A stretch of DNA of 64,000 nt from Selenomonadaceae bacterium (GTDB taxonomy: Bacteria > Bacillota > Negativicutes > Selenomonadales > Selenomonadaceae): NCBI GenBank assembly GCA_017535925.1, contig JAFXTD010000045.1:1-64000 (forward strand), written 5' to 3'. This document shows positions 50,457 through 59,106 of the stretch, piece after piece. The notes beneath the pieces were generated by a model. That model searched no databases. It was not told the origin of the DNA and saw nothing but the letters and a program-made list of their open reading frames with translations. Within the stretch, counting starts at the first letter, position 1. Each line of letters begins with the position of its first letter. The position numbers and the translations under genes were made by a program.

Positions 50457-52292
50457 TCACAGCTCGTCGACTTTCTTAAAGAGGAGCGTTGCAAGAACTT
50501 CGGCACCGGCTCGCTCAATATCATCGGGGACGCTCTGCCCCGTCGTTATATATGACAGCGAATATTTTTTGTCGCGCAGAAGATTTATAATCATGCCGAG
50601 GCTTGCCGTTTCGTCTATCTTCGTGAAAATTATTTTGTCCGGTTCGATTTGCGAAAACTTATTCATGATTTGGCGGGCGTCGGTAAATTTGGTCGTCGCG
50701 CTGATTACCAAATGCTTTTCGATTCGCGGATTGATTCTCAAAAAATCTTCAAGCTCGCGCATTTGATATTCGTTGTGCTGACTGCGCCCCGCCGTGTCGA
50801 TTAAAATCAATTCTTTATCGCGGTGGCGTTCGAGGGCAGAGGCAAGCTCTTGAGGATTGTAGACGATTTCCAGCGGCAATTCCAAAATGTCGGAATAGGT
50901 CTTGAGCTGTTCGACGGCGGAAATTCTGTAAGTGTCGGCGGTTATCAATGCGACGTTCGTCCTCTGTTCCAAGACAAACTTCGCGGCGATTTTTGCAAGC
51001 GTCGTGGTTTTTCCGACACCCGTCGTTCCCAAGAGCGCGACAATCCTCACGCCGTGCCGATTGAGTTTGACGCCGTCGGAAAATTTTATGTGTTCGTTCA
51101 GATAATTAATCAACGTGGTCTTTGCGGCGGGCGTGTGAACGTCAACCAAAGTTTCGCCGGCATTTGCTTGAGCCGCCATCTCGTTTAAAATTTCCTCGTC
51201 GACCTCTTGCCGCTTCAAAGCCTCGTGCAAAGAGATTGTTCCTTGATTCGCGCCGCGACCCAAGACTTCCGCCAGCAACGCTTTCATCTGTGCGATTTCC
51301 GCCTCAAGCCGCTGAATCTTTGCCTCGTTTTGAGAGCCGGTTGCGGGCTGAACGATTACGCTTTGTTGACCTTGTTGTTGCAAGCGGAGTTGTTCGGCTG
51401 CCTGCGCTTGTGCTTGAGCGATTGCCGCCTGTTGAATCATTTGCATTTGATTGAACTGCGCCATAATCATCGCTTGCGTCTGTGCCATTTGCTCTTGCGT
51501 GAAGACCGCGCCTTGTTGAGGCGATTGCTCTTCCGAAGCTTGAGGATTTTCTTCGGCTTGAGGTTTTTCTTCGGCGGCTTGAGGTTTTTCTTCGACGGCT
51601 TGAGGTTTTTCTTCGACAGGTTGAGGTTTTTCTTCGACAGGTTGAGGTTTTTCTTCGACAGGTTGAGGTTTTTCTTCGACAGGTTGAGGTTTTTCTTCGG
51701 CGGCTTGAGGTTTTTCTTCGGCGGCTTGAGGTTTTTCTTCGACGGCTTGAGATTTTTCTTCGACAGGTTGAGGATTTTCTTCGGCGGCTTGAGGTTTTTC
51801 TTCGGGTTGAGGTTTTTCTTCAACGGGTTGAGGTTTTTCTTCGACGGGTTGAGGAATTTCGAGCTGTTGATTCTCAACGATTAATTGTTCGGGCGGCGAT
51901 TCATCTTCCTGCGCTTTTTCAAGTACGTTTTCAAAATCTTGCGGCTCGGATTCTTGAGACTGAATTTTTTGTTCGGAAATTTTTTCGGTGAGTTTCTCGA
52001 CCGATTGTTCCGCCTCCGCGATTGCTTGAGGCGTGCCGTCGGTTTTATATCGTGTCAAAAGGGAATTCGGCGTAACGGTCGGGTGCTTGAGGCGTATCGT
52101 CTCATTTTTTTTCGGCAGAGAAGCTTCTTCGACCGCTGCAGTTATCTCCACGACCTCACGGCTGCCGATACCCAAGAGTCCGCCTTCTTTATATTTTTTG
52201 CTGTGCAATATGACAGCGTCGTCGCCGAGTTCGGCTTTCATTGCCGCCATTGCGTCTTTCATATTGCCCGCTTTAAAAACTTTTATCTGCAA
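50457..52292 (-). CDS. flhF: FlhF flagellar SRP-type GTPase with a Pro/Glu-rich repeat linker
   Basis: The 611-residue signal-recognition-type GTPase places the flagellar basal body. The N-terminal B domain begins MQIKVFKAGNMKDAMAAMKA. Residues ~140-260 are a tandem 7-residue repeat of the EEKPQPV type. A Gln/Ala-rich coiled region follows (~265-320), and then the NG GTPase domain. GTPase marks are ALLGTTGVGKTTTLAKIAA (G1), ADTYRISAVEQLKTYSDIL, LIDTAGRSQHN (G3) and FTKIDET (G4). The family is normally 370-450 residues; the excess is the repeat linker. The promoter is at 52325-52352. Confidence 0.94.
   Translation of the reverse strand: MQIKVFKAGNMKDAMAAMKAELGDDAVILHSKKYKEGGLLGIGSREVVEITAAVEEASLPKKNETIRLKHPTVTPNSLLTRYKTDGTPQAIAEAEQSVEKLTEKISEQKIQSQESEPQDFENVLEKAQEDESPPEQLIVENQQLEIPQPVEEKPQPVEEKPQPEEKPQAAEENPQPVEEKSQAVEEKPQAAEEKPQAAEEKPQPVEEKPQPVEEKPQPVEEKPQPVEEKPQAVEEKPQAAEEKPQAEENPQASEEQSPQQGAVFTQEQMAQTQAMIMAQFNQMQMIQQAAIAQAQAQAAEQLRLQQQGQQSVIVQPATGSQNEAKIQRLEAEIAQMKALLAEVLGRGANQGTISLHEALKRQEVDEEILNEMAAQANAGETLVDVHTPAAKTTLINYLNEHIKFSDGVKLNRHGVRIVALLGTTGVGKTTTLAKIAAKFVLEQRTNVALITADTYRISAVEQLKTYSDILELPLEIVYNPQELASALERHRDKELILIDTAGRSQHNEYQMRELEDFLRINPRIEKHLVISATTKFTDARQIMNKFSQIEPDKIIFTKIDETASLGMIINLLRDKKYSLSYITTGQSVPDDIERAGAEVLATLLFKKVDEL
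51541..51863 (-). repeat. 21-bp coding tandem repeat in flhF
   Basis: About 15 units of 21 bp (plus strand GGTTTTTCTTCGACAGGTTGA with variants GGCGGCTTGA and GACGGCTTGA), each encoding EEKPQPV, EEKPQAA or EEKPQAV. Neighbouring units at 51620-51690 are identical at the DNA level, so the copy number is likely to vary. Confidence 0.93.
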
Positions 52293-52324
52293 ACAAATTC
52301 ACCACCATTATCCATTTTGAAAAG

Positions 52325-52352
52325 ATTATAGCAGAAAAATCTTTTGTAGCAA
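52325..52352 (-). promoter_or_regulatory. Promoter of flhF
   Basis: Minus strand: TTGCTA (52352-52347), 16-bp spacer, TATAAT (52330-52325). It is sigma-70-like rather than of the flagellar sigma-28 type. Confidence 0.7.
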
Positions 52353-52354
52353 AC

Positions 52355-52383
52355 TTTTAATTTCCCGCGCAGACTGATATAAT
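52355..52383 (+). promoter_or_regulatory. Promoter of leuS
   Basis: A weak TTTTAA -35 (52355-52360), 17-bp spacer and a perfect TATAAT (52378-52383), divergent from the flhF promoter. No T-box is visible in the ~25-base leader. Confidence 0.7.
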
Positions 52384-52411
52384 ATGCCGCGTTTAACAGG
52401 AGGCGAAACTT

Positions 52412-54895
52412 ATGGAGAAATACAATCCGCAAGAAGTTGAGAAGAAGTGGCAAGAGGTTTGGAACGCGCCCGATTATTATCGCACGACGGAAGACAGCTC
52501 GCGCCCGAAATATTACGCGCTGGAAATGTTCCCTTATCCTTCGGGAAATTTGCACATGGGTCACGTTCGGAACTATTCAATCGGCGATGTGGTTGCCCGC
52601 TATCGAATGATGGCAGGTTACAACGTCTTGCACCCGATGGGCTTCGACGCTTTTGGTATGCCCGCCGAAAACGCCGCGATTGCTCACGGAGTCAAGCCCG
52701 GTGATTGGACGTTCGCCAATATCAAAAACATGACGGCTCAACAAAAGGCAATGGGTTTGGCTTACGATTGGGACAGGGAAGTCGAGACTTGCCGCGAGGA
52801 TTATTATCGTTGGACGCAGTGGCTCTTTGAACTTTTTTACAAGCGCGGGCTTGCTTACAAGAAGGAGGCTTCCGTCAACTGGTGCGACAAATGCGGCACG
52901 GTTCTTGCAAATGAGCAGGTCGTCGAAGGAAAATGTTGGCGTTGCGATTCCGAAGTTCACAAAAAAAATTTGGCGCAATGGTTCTTCAAAATCACCGCTT
53001 ATGCCGACGAACTTTTAGCCGACTTGGATAAATTGACGGGCTGGCCTAATCGCGTCAAAGTCATGCAAGAAAATTGGATCGGTCGCTCTGAAGGCTTGGA
53101 AATTTCTTTGGATGTTCCCGCGCTCGGTGAAAAAATTTCCGTCTACACCACGCGCCCCGATACGTCGTTCGGCATAACTTTTCTTGCACTTGCGCCCGAA
53201 CATCCTCTGGTTGAAAAAATCTGCGCGGTCAGCGACAAATCCGACGAGATTAAAAAATTTTGCGAACGCGCCCGCAGTCAAAGCGACATTGAACGCACGA
53301 GTTCCGAATCGGAAAAGGAAGGCATTTTCACCGGCGTGACTTGCATCAATCCTTTCAACGGGCGCGAGGTTCAAATTTGGGTCACAAATTACGTCGTGTT
53401 TGAATACGGAACGGGCGCGGTCATGGGTGTGCCTTCGGGCGACCAACGCGATTGGATGTTCGCAAAAAAATACGGGCTTGACATTATCTTGACGCTTCAA
53501 CCGAAAGACAAAGAACTCAAGCTTGAGGAAATGGACGCGGCTTACACCGAACACGAAGGCGTTATGATTAATTCCGGAAAGTTCACGGGCATGGATTTTG
53601 ACACGGGCTTTAAGGCGATTATGGACGAGGCGGAGGCTCAAGGCTTCGGCAAACGCAAAGTCAATTATCGTCTGCGCGATTGGCTGATAAGTCGTCAAAG
53701 ATATTGGGGCGCACCGATTCCCGTCATCTACTGCGACAAATGCGGCGAAGTCCTTGTGCCCGAAGAAGATTTGCCTGTCCTCCTTCCCGACGACGTTGAA
53801 TTTAAGCAGGGCGCATTGAGTCCTCTGTCGACGAGCAAAAAATTTAACGACTGCACTTGCCCGAAATGCGGCGGTCATGCTCACCGCGAGACCGACACGA
53901 TGGACACGTTTATTTGTTCGAGCTGGTATTACATGCGCTACGCCGACCCGCACAACGATAAAAAGCCCTTCGCCCGCGACAAAGTGAATTACTGGAATCC
54001 CGTCGACCAATATATCGGCGGCATTGAACACGCGATTTTGCATTTGCTTTACTCCAGATTTTTCACGAAGGTTTTGCGCGACGCCGAGCTTTTGGATTAT
54101 GACGAGCCGTTTGCAAATTTGTTGACGCAAGGCATGGTTATCAAAGACGGCGCGAAGATGTCGAAGTCTCTGGGCAACGTCGTTTCGCCCGAAGAAATCA
54201 TTTCAAAGTACGGCGCGGACACTGCCAGATTGTTTATCTTGTTCGCCGCGCCCGTCGAACGTGACCTTGATTGGAGCGACGAGGGCGTTCAAGGTTCGTT
54301 CAGATTTTTAAATCGCGTGTGGAGAATTGTAAATATTTTAATGCGTAATGCGAAATGCGAAATGCGCAATGATGACGATTTTAATTACGCATTACGCCTT
54401 ACGCATTCCGAATTGAATTTGCGGCGCATGTTGCACAAGACGATAAAAAAAGTCACGGAGGATGTCCGCGACCGTTTTGCATTCAACACGGCAATCAGCG
54501 CGCTCATGGAACTGGTCAACGCCATGCACGCCTTCCAAGACAAGCCGATTAATCCTGCCCTTGCCCGCGAGCTTGCAAGAGATTTGTTGTTGATGCTTGC
54601 GCCGTTCGTGCCGCACATTGCCGCCGAGCTTTGGAGCAAATTTTTCGAGGGCGACGTTCACAAACAAAATTTCCCGACCTTCGACGCAGAGGCTATCGTC
54701 GAGGAGGAAATTGAAATCGTCATTCAGATTAACGGCAAAGTCCGCGAGCATGTGAAAGTTCCCGTCGACTTGAGCAAGAGCGACTTGGAAAAACTTGCAC
54801 CGACCTTGCCGCGTGTCGAGGAGTTGACGGCGGGTAAGAAGGTTGTAAAAATTATCGCCGTCCCGAACAAGCTGATTAACATCGTCGTGAAATAA
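52412..54895 (+). CDS. leuS: Leucyl-tRNA synthetase
   Basis: Class I synthetase that charges tRNA-Leu, 827 residues. The HIGH motif is HMGH at 48-51 (within [16 protein letters not shown]). A CP1 editing domain includes [20 protein letters not shown]. The KMSKS motif is in [12 protein letters not shown] near 580, and an anticodon-binding and C-terminal domain ends in [15 protein letters not shown]. Residues ~643-666 ([14 protein letters not shown], then [10 protein letters not shown]) are encoded by a heptamer palindrome in the linker after [10 protein letters not shown], in frame. AGGAGG lies upstream of the ATG. Confidence 0.96.
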   Translation: MEKYNPQEVEKKWQEVWNAPDYYRTTEDSSRPKYYALEMFPYPSGNLHMGHVRNYSIGDVVARYRMMAGYNVLHPMGFDAFGMPAENAAIAHGVKPGDWTFANIKNMTAQQKAMGLAYDWDREVETCREDYYRWTQWLFELFYKRGLAYKKEASVNWCDKCGTVLANEQVVEGKCWRCDSEVHKKNLAQWFFKITAYADELLADLDKLTGWPNRVKVMQENWIGRSEGLEISLDVPALGEKISVYTTRPDTSFGITFLALAPEHPLVEKICAVSDKSDEIKKFCERARSQSDIERTSSESEKEGIFTGVTCINPFNGREVQIWVTNYVVFEYGTGAVMGVPSGDQRDWMFAKKYGLDIILTLQPKDKELKLEEMDAAYTEHEGVMINSGKFTGMDFDTGFKAIMDEAEAQGFGKRKVNYRLRDWLISRQRYWGAPIPVIYCDKCGEVLVPEEDLPVLLPDDVEFKQGALSPLSTSKKFNDCTCPKCGGHAHRETDTMDTFICSSWYYMRYADPHNDKKPFARDKVNYWNPVDQYIGGIEHAILHLLYSRFFTKVLRDAELLDYDEPFANLLTQGMVIKDGAKMSKSLGNVVSPEEIISKYGADTARLFILFAAPVERDLDWSDEGVQGSFRFLNRVWRIVNILMRNAKCEMRNDDDFNYALRLTHSELNLRRMLHKTIKKVTEDVRDRFAFNTAISALMELVNAMHAFQDKPINPALARELARDLLLMLAPFVPHIAAELWSKFFEGDVHKQNFPTFDAEAIVEEEIEIVIQINGKVREHVKVPVDLSKSDLEKLAPTLPRVEELTAGKKVVKIIAVPNKLINIVVK
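54339..54409. repeat. Heptamer-periodic palindrome inside leuS
   Basis: The left arm is AATGCGT, AATGCGA, AATGCGA and AATGCGC units. The right arm is ATTACGC, ATTACGC, CTTACGC and ATT. The arms are complementary, and the element is the same type as those at 33373, 33725 and 59040. The reading frame of leuS is maintained. Confidence 0.93.
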
Positions 54896-54915
54896 ATTTT
54901 GTCCGAAAAAATTAT

Positions 54916-54942
54916 CCCCTTCCGAAAACGGAGGGGCTTTTT
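54916..54942 (+). terminator. Terminator of leuS
   Basis: CCCCTTCCG pairs with CGGAGGGG (one bulged T), loop AAAA, followed by CTTTTT. Confidence 0.88.
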
Positions 54943-54944
54943 CA

Positions 54945-54973
54945 TTGACGGAAAAAAATTTTTTTGATAAAGT
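54945..54973 (+). promoter_or_regulatory. Promoter of BrnT/BrnA module 1
   Basis: TTGACG (54945-54950), 17-bp A/T-tract spacer, TAAAGT (54968-54973). It follows the leuS terminator directly. Confidence 0.78.
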
Positions 54974-54991
54974 TCCTGCGGAGATGATTTT

Positions 54992-55294
54992 ATGGGCGAA
55001 ATTGACATTGGCGAGTATGTGGTTGAGTGGGACGACAACAAAGCCGAAATTAATTACAAGAAGCACGGAATCAGATTTAAATTTGCAGCGCGCGTTTTTC
55101 TAGACGAAAATCGAATTGATTATTATGATGAACTTCACAGTGATTACGAAGACAGAATCAAAGTTATCGGGCTGGTTGACGAAGTTTTGTCCGTAATTTA
55201 TACCGAACGCGGAGAAAAATATCGTTTAATTTCGGCGCGATATGCAACCAAAGAAGAGGAGGATGAATATTATGGGCAGTATCCGAATTTATGA
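54992..55294 (+). CDS. brnT: BrnT-like toxin, module 1
   Basis: The 100-residue protein has the BrnT pattern: VVEWDDNKAEINYKKHGIRF, ARVFLDENRIDYYDELHSDY, EDRIKVIGLVDEVLSVIYTE, and RLISARYATKEEEDEYYG. BrnT proteins are RNA-cleaving toxins neutralised by BrnA. GGAG lies 8 bases upstream. Its 3' end overlaps the antitoxin start by 23 bp. Confidence 0.88.
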   Translation: MGEIDIGEYVVEWDDNKAEINYKKHGIRFKFAARVFLDENRIDYYDELHSDYEDRIKVIGLVDEVLSVIYTERGEKYRLISARYATKEEEDEYYGQYPNL

Positions 55295-55460
55295 GGGAAT
55301 GCCTCCATTGACAGAAGAAGAACGAGCAGAGATTAGAAGAAACAAACCAAAGTCCGATGACGAAATTGATTTCAGCGATATTCCGCGAATGACAAAGGAA
55401 GAACTTTCTAAATTTAAACCGGCGCGACTTCGCAAACAAAAACAAAATATTGCGAGCTGA
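55272..55460 (+). CDS. BrnA-like antitoxin, short form, module 1
   Basis: The 62-residue protein starts inside brnT with GGAGG 9 bases before the ATG. It reads MGSIRIYEGMPPLTEEERAE, then DDEIDFSDIPRMTKEELSKF, and a basic end KPARLRKQK. The acidic DDEIDFSDIP block with TKEEL resembles the toxin-binding segment of BrnA. No ribbon-helix-helix domain is visible. Confidence 0.75.
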   Translation: MGSIRIYEGMPPLTEEERAEIRRNKPKSDDEIDFSDIPRMTKEELSKFKPARLRKQKQNIAS

Positions 55461-55470
55461 AAAAAATTAT

Positions 55471-55497
55471 CCCCTTCCGAAAACGGAGGGGCTTTTT
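55471..55497 (+). terminator. Terminator of module 1
   Basis: Same CCCCTTCCG/CGGAGGGG hairpin and CTTTTT as after leuS, carried along by the duplication. Confidence 0.88.
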
Positions 55498-55499
55498 CA

Positions 55500-55528
55500 T
55501 TGACGGAGAAAGATTTTTTTGATAAAGT
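55500..55528 (+). promoter_or_regulatory. Promoter of BrnT/BrnA module 2
   Basis: TTGACG (55500-55505), 17-bp spacer, TAAAGT (55523-55528). Confidence 0.78.
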
Positions 55529-55546
55529 TCCTGCGGAGATGATTTT

Positions 55547-55849
55547 ATGGGCGAAATTGACATTGGCGAGTATGTGGTTGAGTGGGACGACGCCAAGAAC
55601 GAAAAAAATTTCAGAAAGCACAAGATTTATTTTGAAGACGCAGCGCGTGTTTTTCTTGATGAAAACCGAATTGATTATCTTGACGAAAATCACAGCGATG
55701 ACGAGGAGCGTTGGAAAGTTATCGGCAGAGTCAGAAATGTTTTAGTGGTTATTTATACCGAACGCGGAGAAATTTTGCGTCTGATATCGGCTCGAAAGGC
55801 AGAAAAGAAAGAGGAGGATGAATATTATGGGCAGTATCCGAATTTATAA
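55547..55849 (+). CDS. brnT: BrnT-like toxin, module 2
   Basis: The 100-residue paralogue of the module 1 toxin has identical first and last ~12 residues but a diverged centre: FRKHKIYFEDAARVFLDENR, NHSDDEERWKVIGRVRNVLV, LRLISARKAEKKEEDEYYG. The centre is closer to typical BrnT (FEDAARVF, ERWKVIG) than module 1. The antitoxin gene overlaps its end by 23 bp. Confidence 0.88.
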   Translation: MGEIDIGEYVVEWDDAKNEKNFRKHKIYFEDAARVFLDENRIDYLDENHSDDEERWKVIGRVRNVLVVIYTERGEILRLISARKAEKKEEDEYYGQYPNL

Positions 55850-56015
55850 GGGAATGCCGCCGCTCACCGAAGAACAAATCCGCAGACTTGATGAATTGGG
55901 AAAAATGAGTGATGACGAAATTGATTTCAGTGACATTCCCAAACTTACAAAGGAAGAACTTTCTAAATTTAAACCGGCGCGACTTCGCAAACAAAAACAA
56001 AATATTGCGAGCTGA
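55827..56015 (+). CDS. BrnA-like antitoxin, short form, module 2
   Basis: The 62-residue protein reads MGSIRIYKGMPPLTEEQIRR, then LDELGKMSDDEIDFSDIPKL and the same basic end as module 1. The middle differs from module 1 (EQIRRLDELGKM against EERAEIRRNKPK) and resembles copy A at 37301. This suggests matched toxin-antitoxin pairs that have diverged in step. Confidence 0.75.
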   Translation: MGSIRIYKGMPPLTEEQIRRLDELGKMSDDEIDFSDIPKLTKEELSKFKPARLRKQKQNIAS

Positions 56016-56025
56016 AAAAAATTAT

Positions 56026-56057
56026 CCCCTTCCGAAAACGGAGGGGGAATTTTTTTT
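56026..56057. terminator. Bidirectional terminator between BrnT/BrnA module 2 and the FHA gene
   Basis: Third copy of the CCCCTTCCG/CGGAGGGG hairpin. It has a T run to the right for the plus strand and an AAAAAATTAT flank for the minus strand, ending at the FHA gene stop. Confidence 0.8.
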
Positions 56058-56826
56058 ACAGAACTTTGTAGGTCAGAGTCGTGCGCCCGATTAAAATTTT
56101 ATCGCCGTCTTTGAGTTCGCGACGACTCACAGGCTTTTTGTTTACGAAGGTTCCGTTCAAGCTGCCCGCGTCGTAGAGAATATGCCTGTGGCGTTCATAG
56201 GCAATGTAAGCGTGAATCCGCGAGGCACTTACGTCGTCGAGAACGAAATCATTTGTCTCCTTGCGCCCGATATAAATTTGCCGTTCGCCGAAGACAATTT
56301 CAGCCGTCTTGTAGTCGGTGAGGCAAGCCAAATTGTATTCGACTTTTCGCGGCGAGGCGGTTCGCATTGTCGAAATAATTTTTACCTTGTCGGCGACAAT
56401 CGTTTTATCTTCGTCGGTCGAATCCTCGTCTTGAATCAGCGTTTGGCTCAACACTTCGTTTTCAAGATTAATCGTGTTCTCGTCTTGCGCGACTTCTTCG
56501 ACGTAGCCGGAGACAATGACAATCGAATTTTCTTCGGCGGTCATCTTTTTGATTTTGATTGAGAGCGTGCCGTCCATGAAACACTCTTCGCGAATGACTT
56601 TGCGTTCAACCGCCTCGTGCAAAGCTTTAATCAATCGCGCCGCGCTCAATCGGTGGCAATCCTCCTCGCAAAGATAAATCGTGTAGGAATTCGGGACGAG
56701 GCTCTCTTTATTTTTCTGCTTGGCAACTTCGCGCTCAAGTGCCTTTATCAATTCGTTCGGCTCGACTTCGCCGCGTCGTTGAAAAAAATTTGTAAGACGC
56801 CCGATTATCGCATTTGCCGGCTTCAA
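56056..56826 (-). CDS. FhaA-type protein: DUF3662 domain plus C-terminal FHA domain
   Basis: The 256-residue protein begins MKPANAIIGRLTNFFQRRGE and has the N-terminal FhaA/DUF3662 segment (VEPNELIKALEREVAKQKN, VPNSYTIYLCEEDCHRL). An acidic Thr-rich linker (DEDSTDEDKTIV) follows, then a C-terminal phosphothreonine-binding FHA domain (IYIGRKETNDFVLDDVSASR, HAYI, LYDAGSLNGTFVN). The TTG at 56826 has GGAGG 8 bases upstream. The longer frame from 56895 has no ribosome site. Linked FHA proteins act in Ser/Thr kinase signalling. It is the last gene of the ribosomal cluster. Confidence 0.85.
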   Translation of the reverse strand: MKPANAIIGRLTNFFQRRGEVEPNELIKALEREVAKQKNKESLVPNSYTIYLCEEDCHRLSAARLIKALHEAVERKVIREECFMDGTLSIKIKKMTAEENSIVIVSGYVEEVAQDENTINLENEVLSQTLIQDEDSTDEDKTIVADKVKIISTMRTASPRKVEYNLACLTDYKTAEIVFGERQIYIGRKETNDFVLDDVSASRIHAYIAYERHRHILYDAGSLNGTFVNKKPVSRRELKDGDKILIGRTTLTYKVL

Positions 56827-56901
56827 TTTGTCCGCCTCCTTCGACAGCGCAAAAAAATGCTCTCCGACGAATCGGACAGCACCTTTTATTGCCAAAATAT
56901 T

Positions 56902-57240
56902 TTAAACCAATTCAATCAAAACCATGGGCGCGGCGTCTCCGCGACGAGGCGCAAGTTTCAAAATTCTGGTATAGCCGCCCGTGCGTTCTTTGTATTTTTC
57001 GGGCATCTCCTCGAAAATTTTGTGGACAACGTCGACATCCGCGACGAGATTTATGGCTTGACGACGATCGCTCAATTCGCCGCGCTTGGCAAGCGTGATA
57101 ACTTTTTCCGCGAACTTGCGAAGTTCTTTGGCGCGAGTCTCCGTCGTTTCAATGCGTTCATATTTGAAAAATGCGCTCAACAGGCTTTTGAACATGGCTT
57201 TGCGTGCGCCGCTGTTTCTGCCGAGTTTTCTGTAGCTCAT
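56902..57240 (-). CDS. rplQ: 50S ribosomal protein L17
   Basis: The 112-residue protein starts [20 protein letters not shown] and has [20 protein letters not shown] and the end [20 protein letters not shown]. It follows rpoA by 24 bp in the standard alpha-operon order. Confidence 0.97.
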   Translation of the reverse strand: MSYRKLGRNSGARKAMFKSLLSAFFKYERIETTETRAKELRKFAEKVITLAKRGELSDRRQAINLVADVDVVHKIFEEMPEKYKERTGGYTRILKLAPRRGDAAPMVLIELV

Positions 57241-57264
57241 TAAATTTCCTCCTTCCCGCGAAAT

Positions 57265-58365
57265 TTATTCGTCAATCGAGTTCGTGTTGGTATTCGGCGA
57301 CTGCTTAAACGAAACGCCGAGCTGATCCATCGTTTGCTTAATTTCTTCAAAGGACTTGCGACCGAGATTGCGGAACTTCATCATTTCCTCCTCGGTCTTG
57401 TCGACCAAATCCGCCACAATGTGAATGCCCGCCCGCTTCAAGCAATTCGTCGAACGAACGGACAACTCCAATTCTTCGATAGGCTTGGCGAGAGCTTTGT
57501 CCATTGCAACAGCAACTTCGTCGTCGGGTTCTTTCAAGACAGGCTCCGTCGTTTCTTCGACTTCCTCAAGCACAACGCTGTCCATGCTCTGGAAAAGTTT
57601 CATGTGGGCGATTAGAATTGCCGCCGCCTTTGCAACGGCTTCTTCGGGGCGAAGTGTTCCGTTCGTCCAAACTTCCAGTGTCAACTTGTCGAAGTCCATT
57701 TCGTTGCCGACGCGGGTATCGGTCACGTCGTAATTGACGCGCAACACCGGAGAAAAAATCGAATCAATCGGAATTGTGCCGATAATGTCGTCGGGATTTT
57801 TATTTTTCTCTGCTTGGTCATAGCCGCGCCCGCTGCGAGCCGTCATTTCCATTTTGAGTTTGCCGGTCTCGTTGAGCCACGCGATATGCAAATCGGGATT
57901 TAAAATTTCAATGCTGGGGTCGCACTCAATGTCCTCTGCAGTAACTTCCCTGCGTCCGCCCGAATGCTTGCCGCTCTTCATTTCCTCTTCAACGTCGACA
58001 TCAATCCGAAGCGTATAAGTTCGCGGCGGAGTGGAGGCGATTTGCGGGAAAGGTTGCGGCGGTTGATTTTTTTCCTCGTCAATCTTCAAGTAAAGTTGCT
58101 TCATGTTCAGCACGATATTGGTAACGTCTTCGCGAACGCCCGGTATCGTCGAAAACTCATGGAGTACGCCGTCAATCCTAATCGAGGTGACTGCCGCGCC
58201 TTCCAAAGACGACAGGAGCATCCGACGCAAGCTGTTGCCGATTGTAATGCCGTAGCCGCGCCCGAGCGGTTCGCAGACAAATTTTCCGTAGCAACCGTCC
58301 TCGCTGACTTCAACCATTTCAATCTTCGGCGGCTTTTGGTTTTCGTTTTTGTCGTTGTCAATCAT
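57265..58365 (-). CDS. rpoA: RNA polymerase alpha subunit
   Basis: The 366-residue core subunit has an N-terminal dimerisation domain (CEPLGRGYGITIGNSLRRML, HEFSTIPGVREDVTNIVLN), a linker and the C-terminal domain that contacts UP elements and activators (PIEELELSVRSTNCLKRAGI, KFRNLGRKSFEEIKQTM). It is about 50 residues longer than the common 310-315. The extra residues lie mainly in the N-terminal domain after LKIDEE (NQPPQPFPQIASTPPRTYTL, then EEEMKSGKHSGGR) and in the acidic linker. Confidence 0.97.
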   Translation of the reverse strand: MIDNDKNENQKPPKIEMVEVSEDGCYGKFVCEPLGRGYGITIGNSLRRMLLSSLEGAAVTSIRIDGVLHEFSTIPGVREDVTNIVLNMKQLYLKIDEEKNQPPQPFPQIASTPPRTYTLRIDVDVEEEMKSGKHSGGRREVTAEDIECDPSIEILNPDLHIAWLNETGKLKMEMTARSGRGYDQAEKNKNPDDIIGTIPIDSIFSPVLRVNYDVTDTRVGNEMDFDKLTLEVWTNGTLRPEEAVAKAAAILIAHMKLFQSMDSVVLEEVEETTEPVLKEPDDEVAVAMDKALAKPIEELELSVRSTNCLKRAGIHIVADLVDKTEEEMMKFRNLGRKSFEEIKQTMDQLGVSFKQSPNTNTNSIDE

Positions 58366-58418
58366 TCAAGAAATGCGCTCCTTTCACAGAAAAAATTTTC
58401 TATGCCGGAACTCTCGAA

Positions 58419-59024
58419 TTATCTGGAGTACAACTCGATGATGGACTGCTCGTTGACGGGAATATCGCTTATGTCTTCGCGAGTCGGGAAACGAGTCACG
58501 GAGCCTTTGAGGTTCGCTTGATTTGAGTCAAGCCAAGGCGGAGCACTCAAGGCGTTGTTGATTTCTTTAATTGCCTTGAAGACTTCTTTGGATTGACTTT
58601 TCTCGCAAACTTCCACAACGTCGCCGACTTTGACGAGAGCCGACGGGATGTCGACGCGCTTGCCGTTTACGGTGATATGACCGTGACGAACGAATTGCCG
58701 AGCTTGACGGCGGGTGTTTGCAAAGCCGAGACGGAAGACGACGTTATCGATGCGGCGTTCGAGGAGTATCAAAAGATTTTCGCCGGTGACGCCGGGCATT
58801 TTCTTTGCCTTCTCGTAGTAGTTGCGGAATTGACGTTCGAGGACGCCATAGATAAATTTTGCTTTTTGTTTTTCTTTGAGCTGCAAGCCGTACTCACTGA
58901 CTTTGCGGTTCATGCGTTGTTGCTGATGTTTCTTTTCACTCACCTTGCGCGAACGACCGATAACCGCCTGTTCAATTCCGAGTGCGCGGCAGCGTTTTAA
59001 AGCGGGAGTTCTATCGATTGCCAT
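58419..59024 (-). CDS. rpsD: 30S ribosomal protein S4
   Basis: The 201-residue small-subunit assembly protein has [20 protein letters not shown], the S4 RNA-binding motif [20 protein letters not shown]. The N-terminal Cys zinc knuckle is absent (zinc-free form). It lies between rpsK and rpoA, in the usual order. A heptamer palindrome separates it from rpsK. Confidence 0.97.
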   Translation of the reverse strand: MAIDRTPALKRCRALGIEQAVIGRSRKVSEKKHQQQRMNRKVSEYGLQLKEKQKAKFIYGVLERQFRNYYEKAKKMPGVTGENLLILLERRIDNVVFRLGFANTRRQARQFVRHGHITVNGKRVDIPSALVKVGDVVEVCEKSQSKEVFKAIKEINNALSAPPWLDSNQANLKGSVTRFPTREDISDIPVNEQSIIELYSR

Positions 59025-59039
59025 ATTTGCACCTCCAAA

Positions 59040-59104
59040 TTAATGCGAAATGCGTAATGATTTTGGTTTTAATTGCGCATTGCGCATTTCTAATTACGCA
59101 TTGC
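59040..59104. repeat. Heptamer palindrome between rpsK and rpsD
   Basis: The left arm is AATGCGA and AATGCGT units; the right arm is ATTGCGC, ATTGCGC and ATTACGC units. It lies inside the ribosomal operon, so the long transcript carries its hairpin. Confidence 0.9.
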
Positions 59105-59106
59105 TT

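Larger units (their letters stand above)
54904..56014 (+). repeat. Tandem duplication of a ~555-bp BrnT/BrnA module
   Basis: Two units, 54904-55459 and 55460-56014, each hold terminator, promoter, BrnT gene and BrnA-like gene. The non-coding parts and gene ends are nearly identical, the middle of each gene has diverged, and a third copy of only the terminator segment follows at 56015-56047. Confidence 0.9.

Noticed and set aside
51541..51863. 21-bp tandem repeats as CRISPR or satellite
   Set aside because: There are no spacers, and the repeats are in frame and encode a Pro/Glu-rich linker of FlhF.
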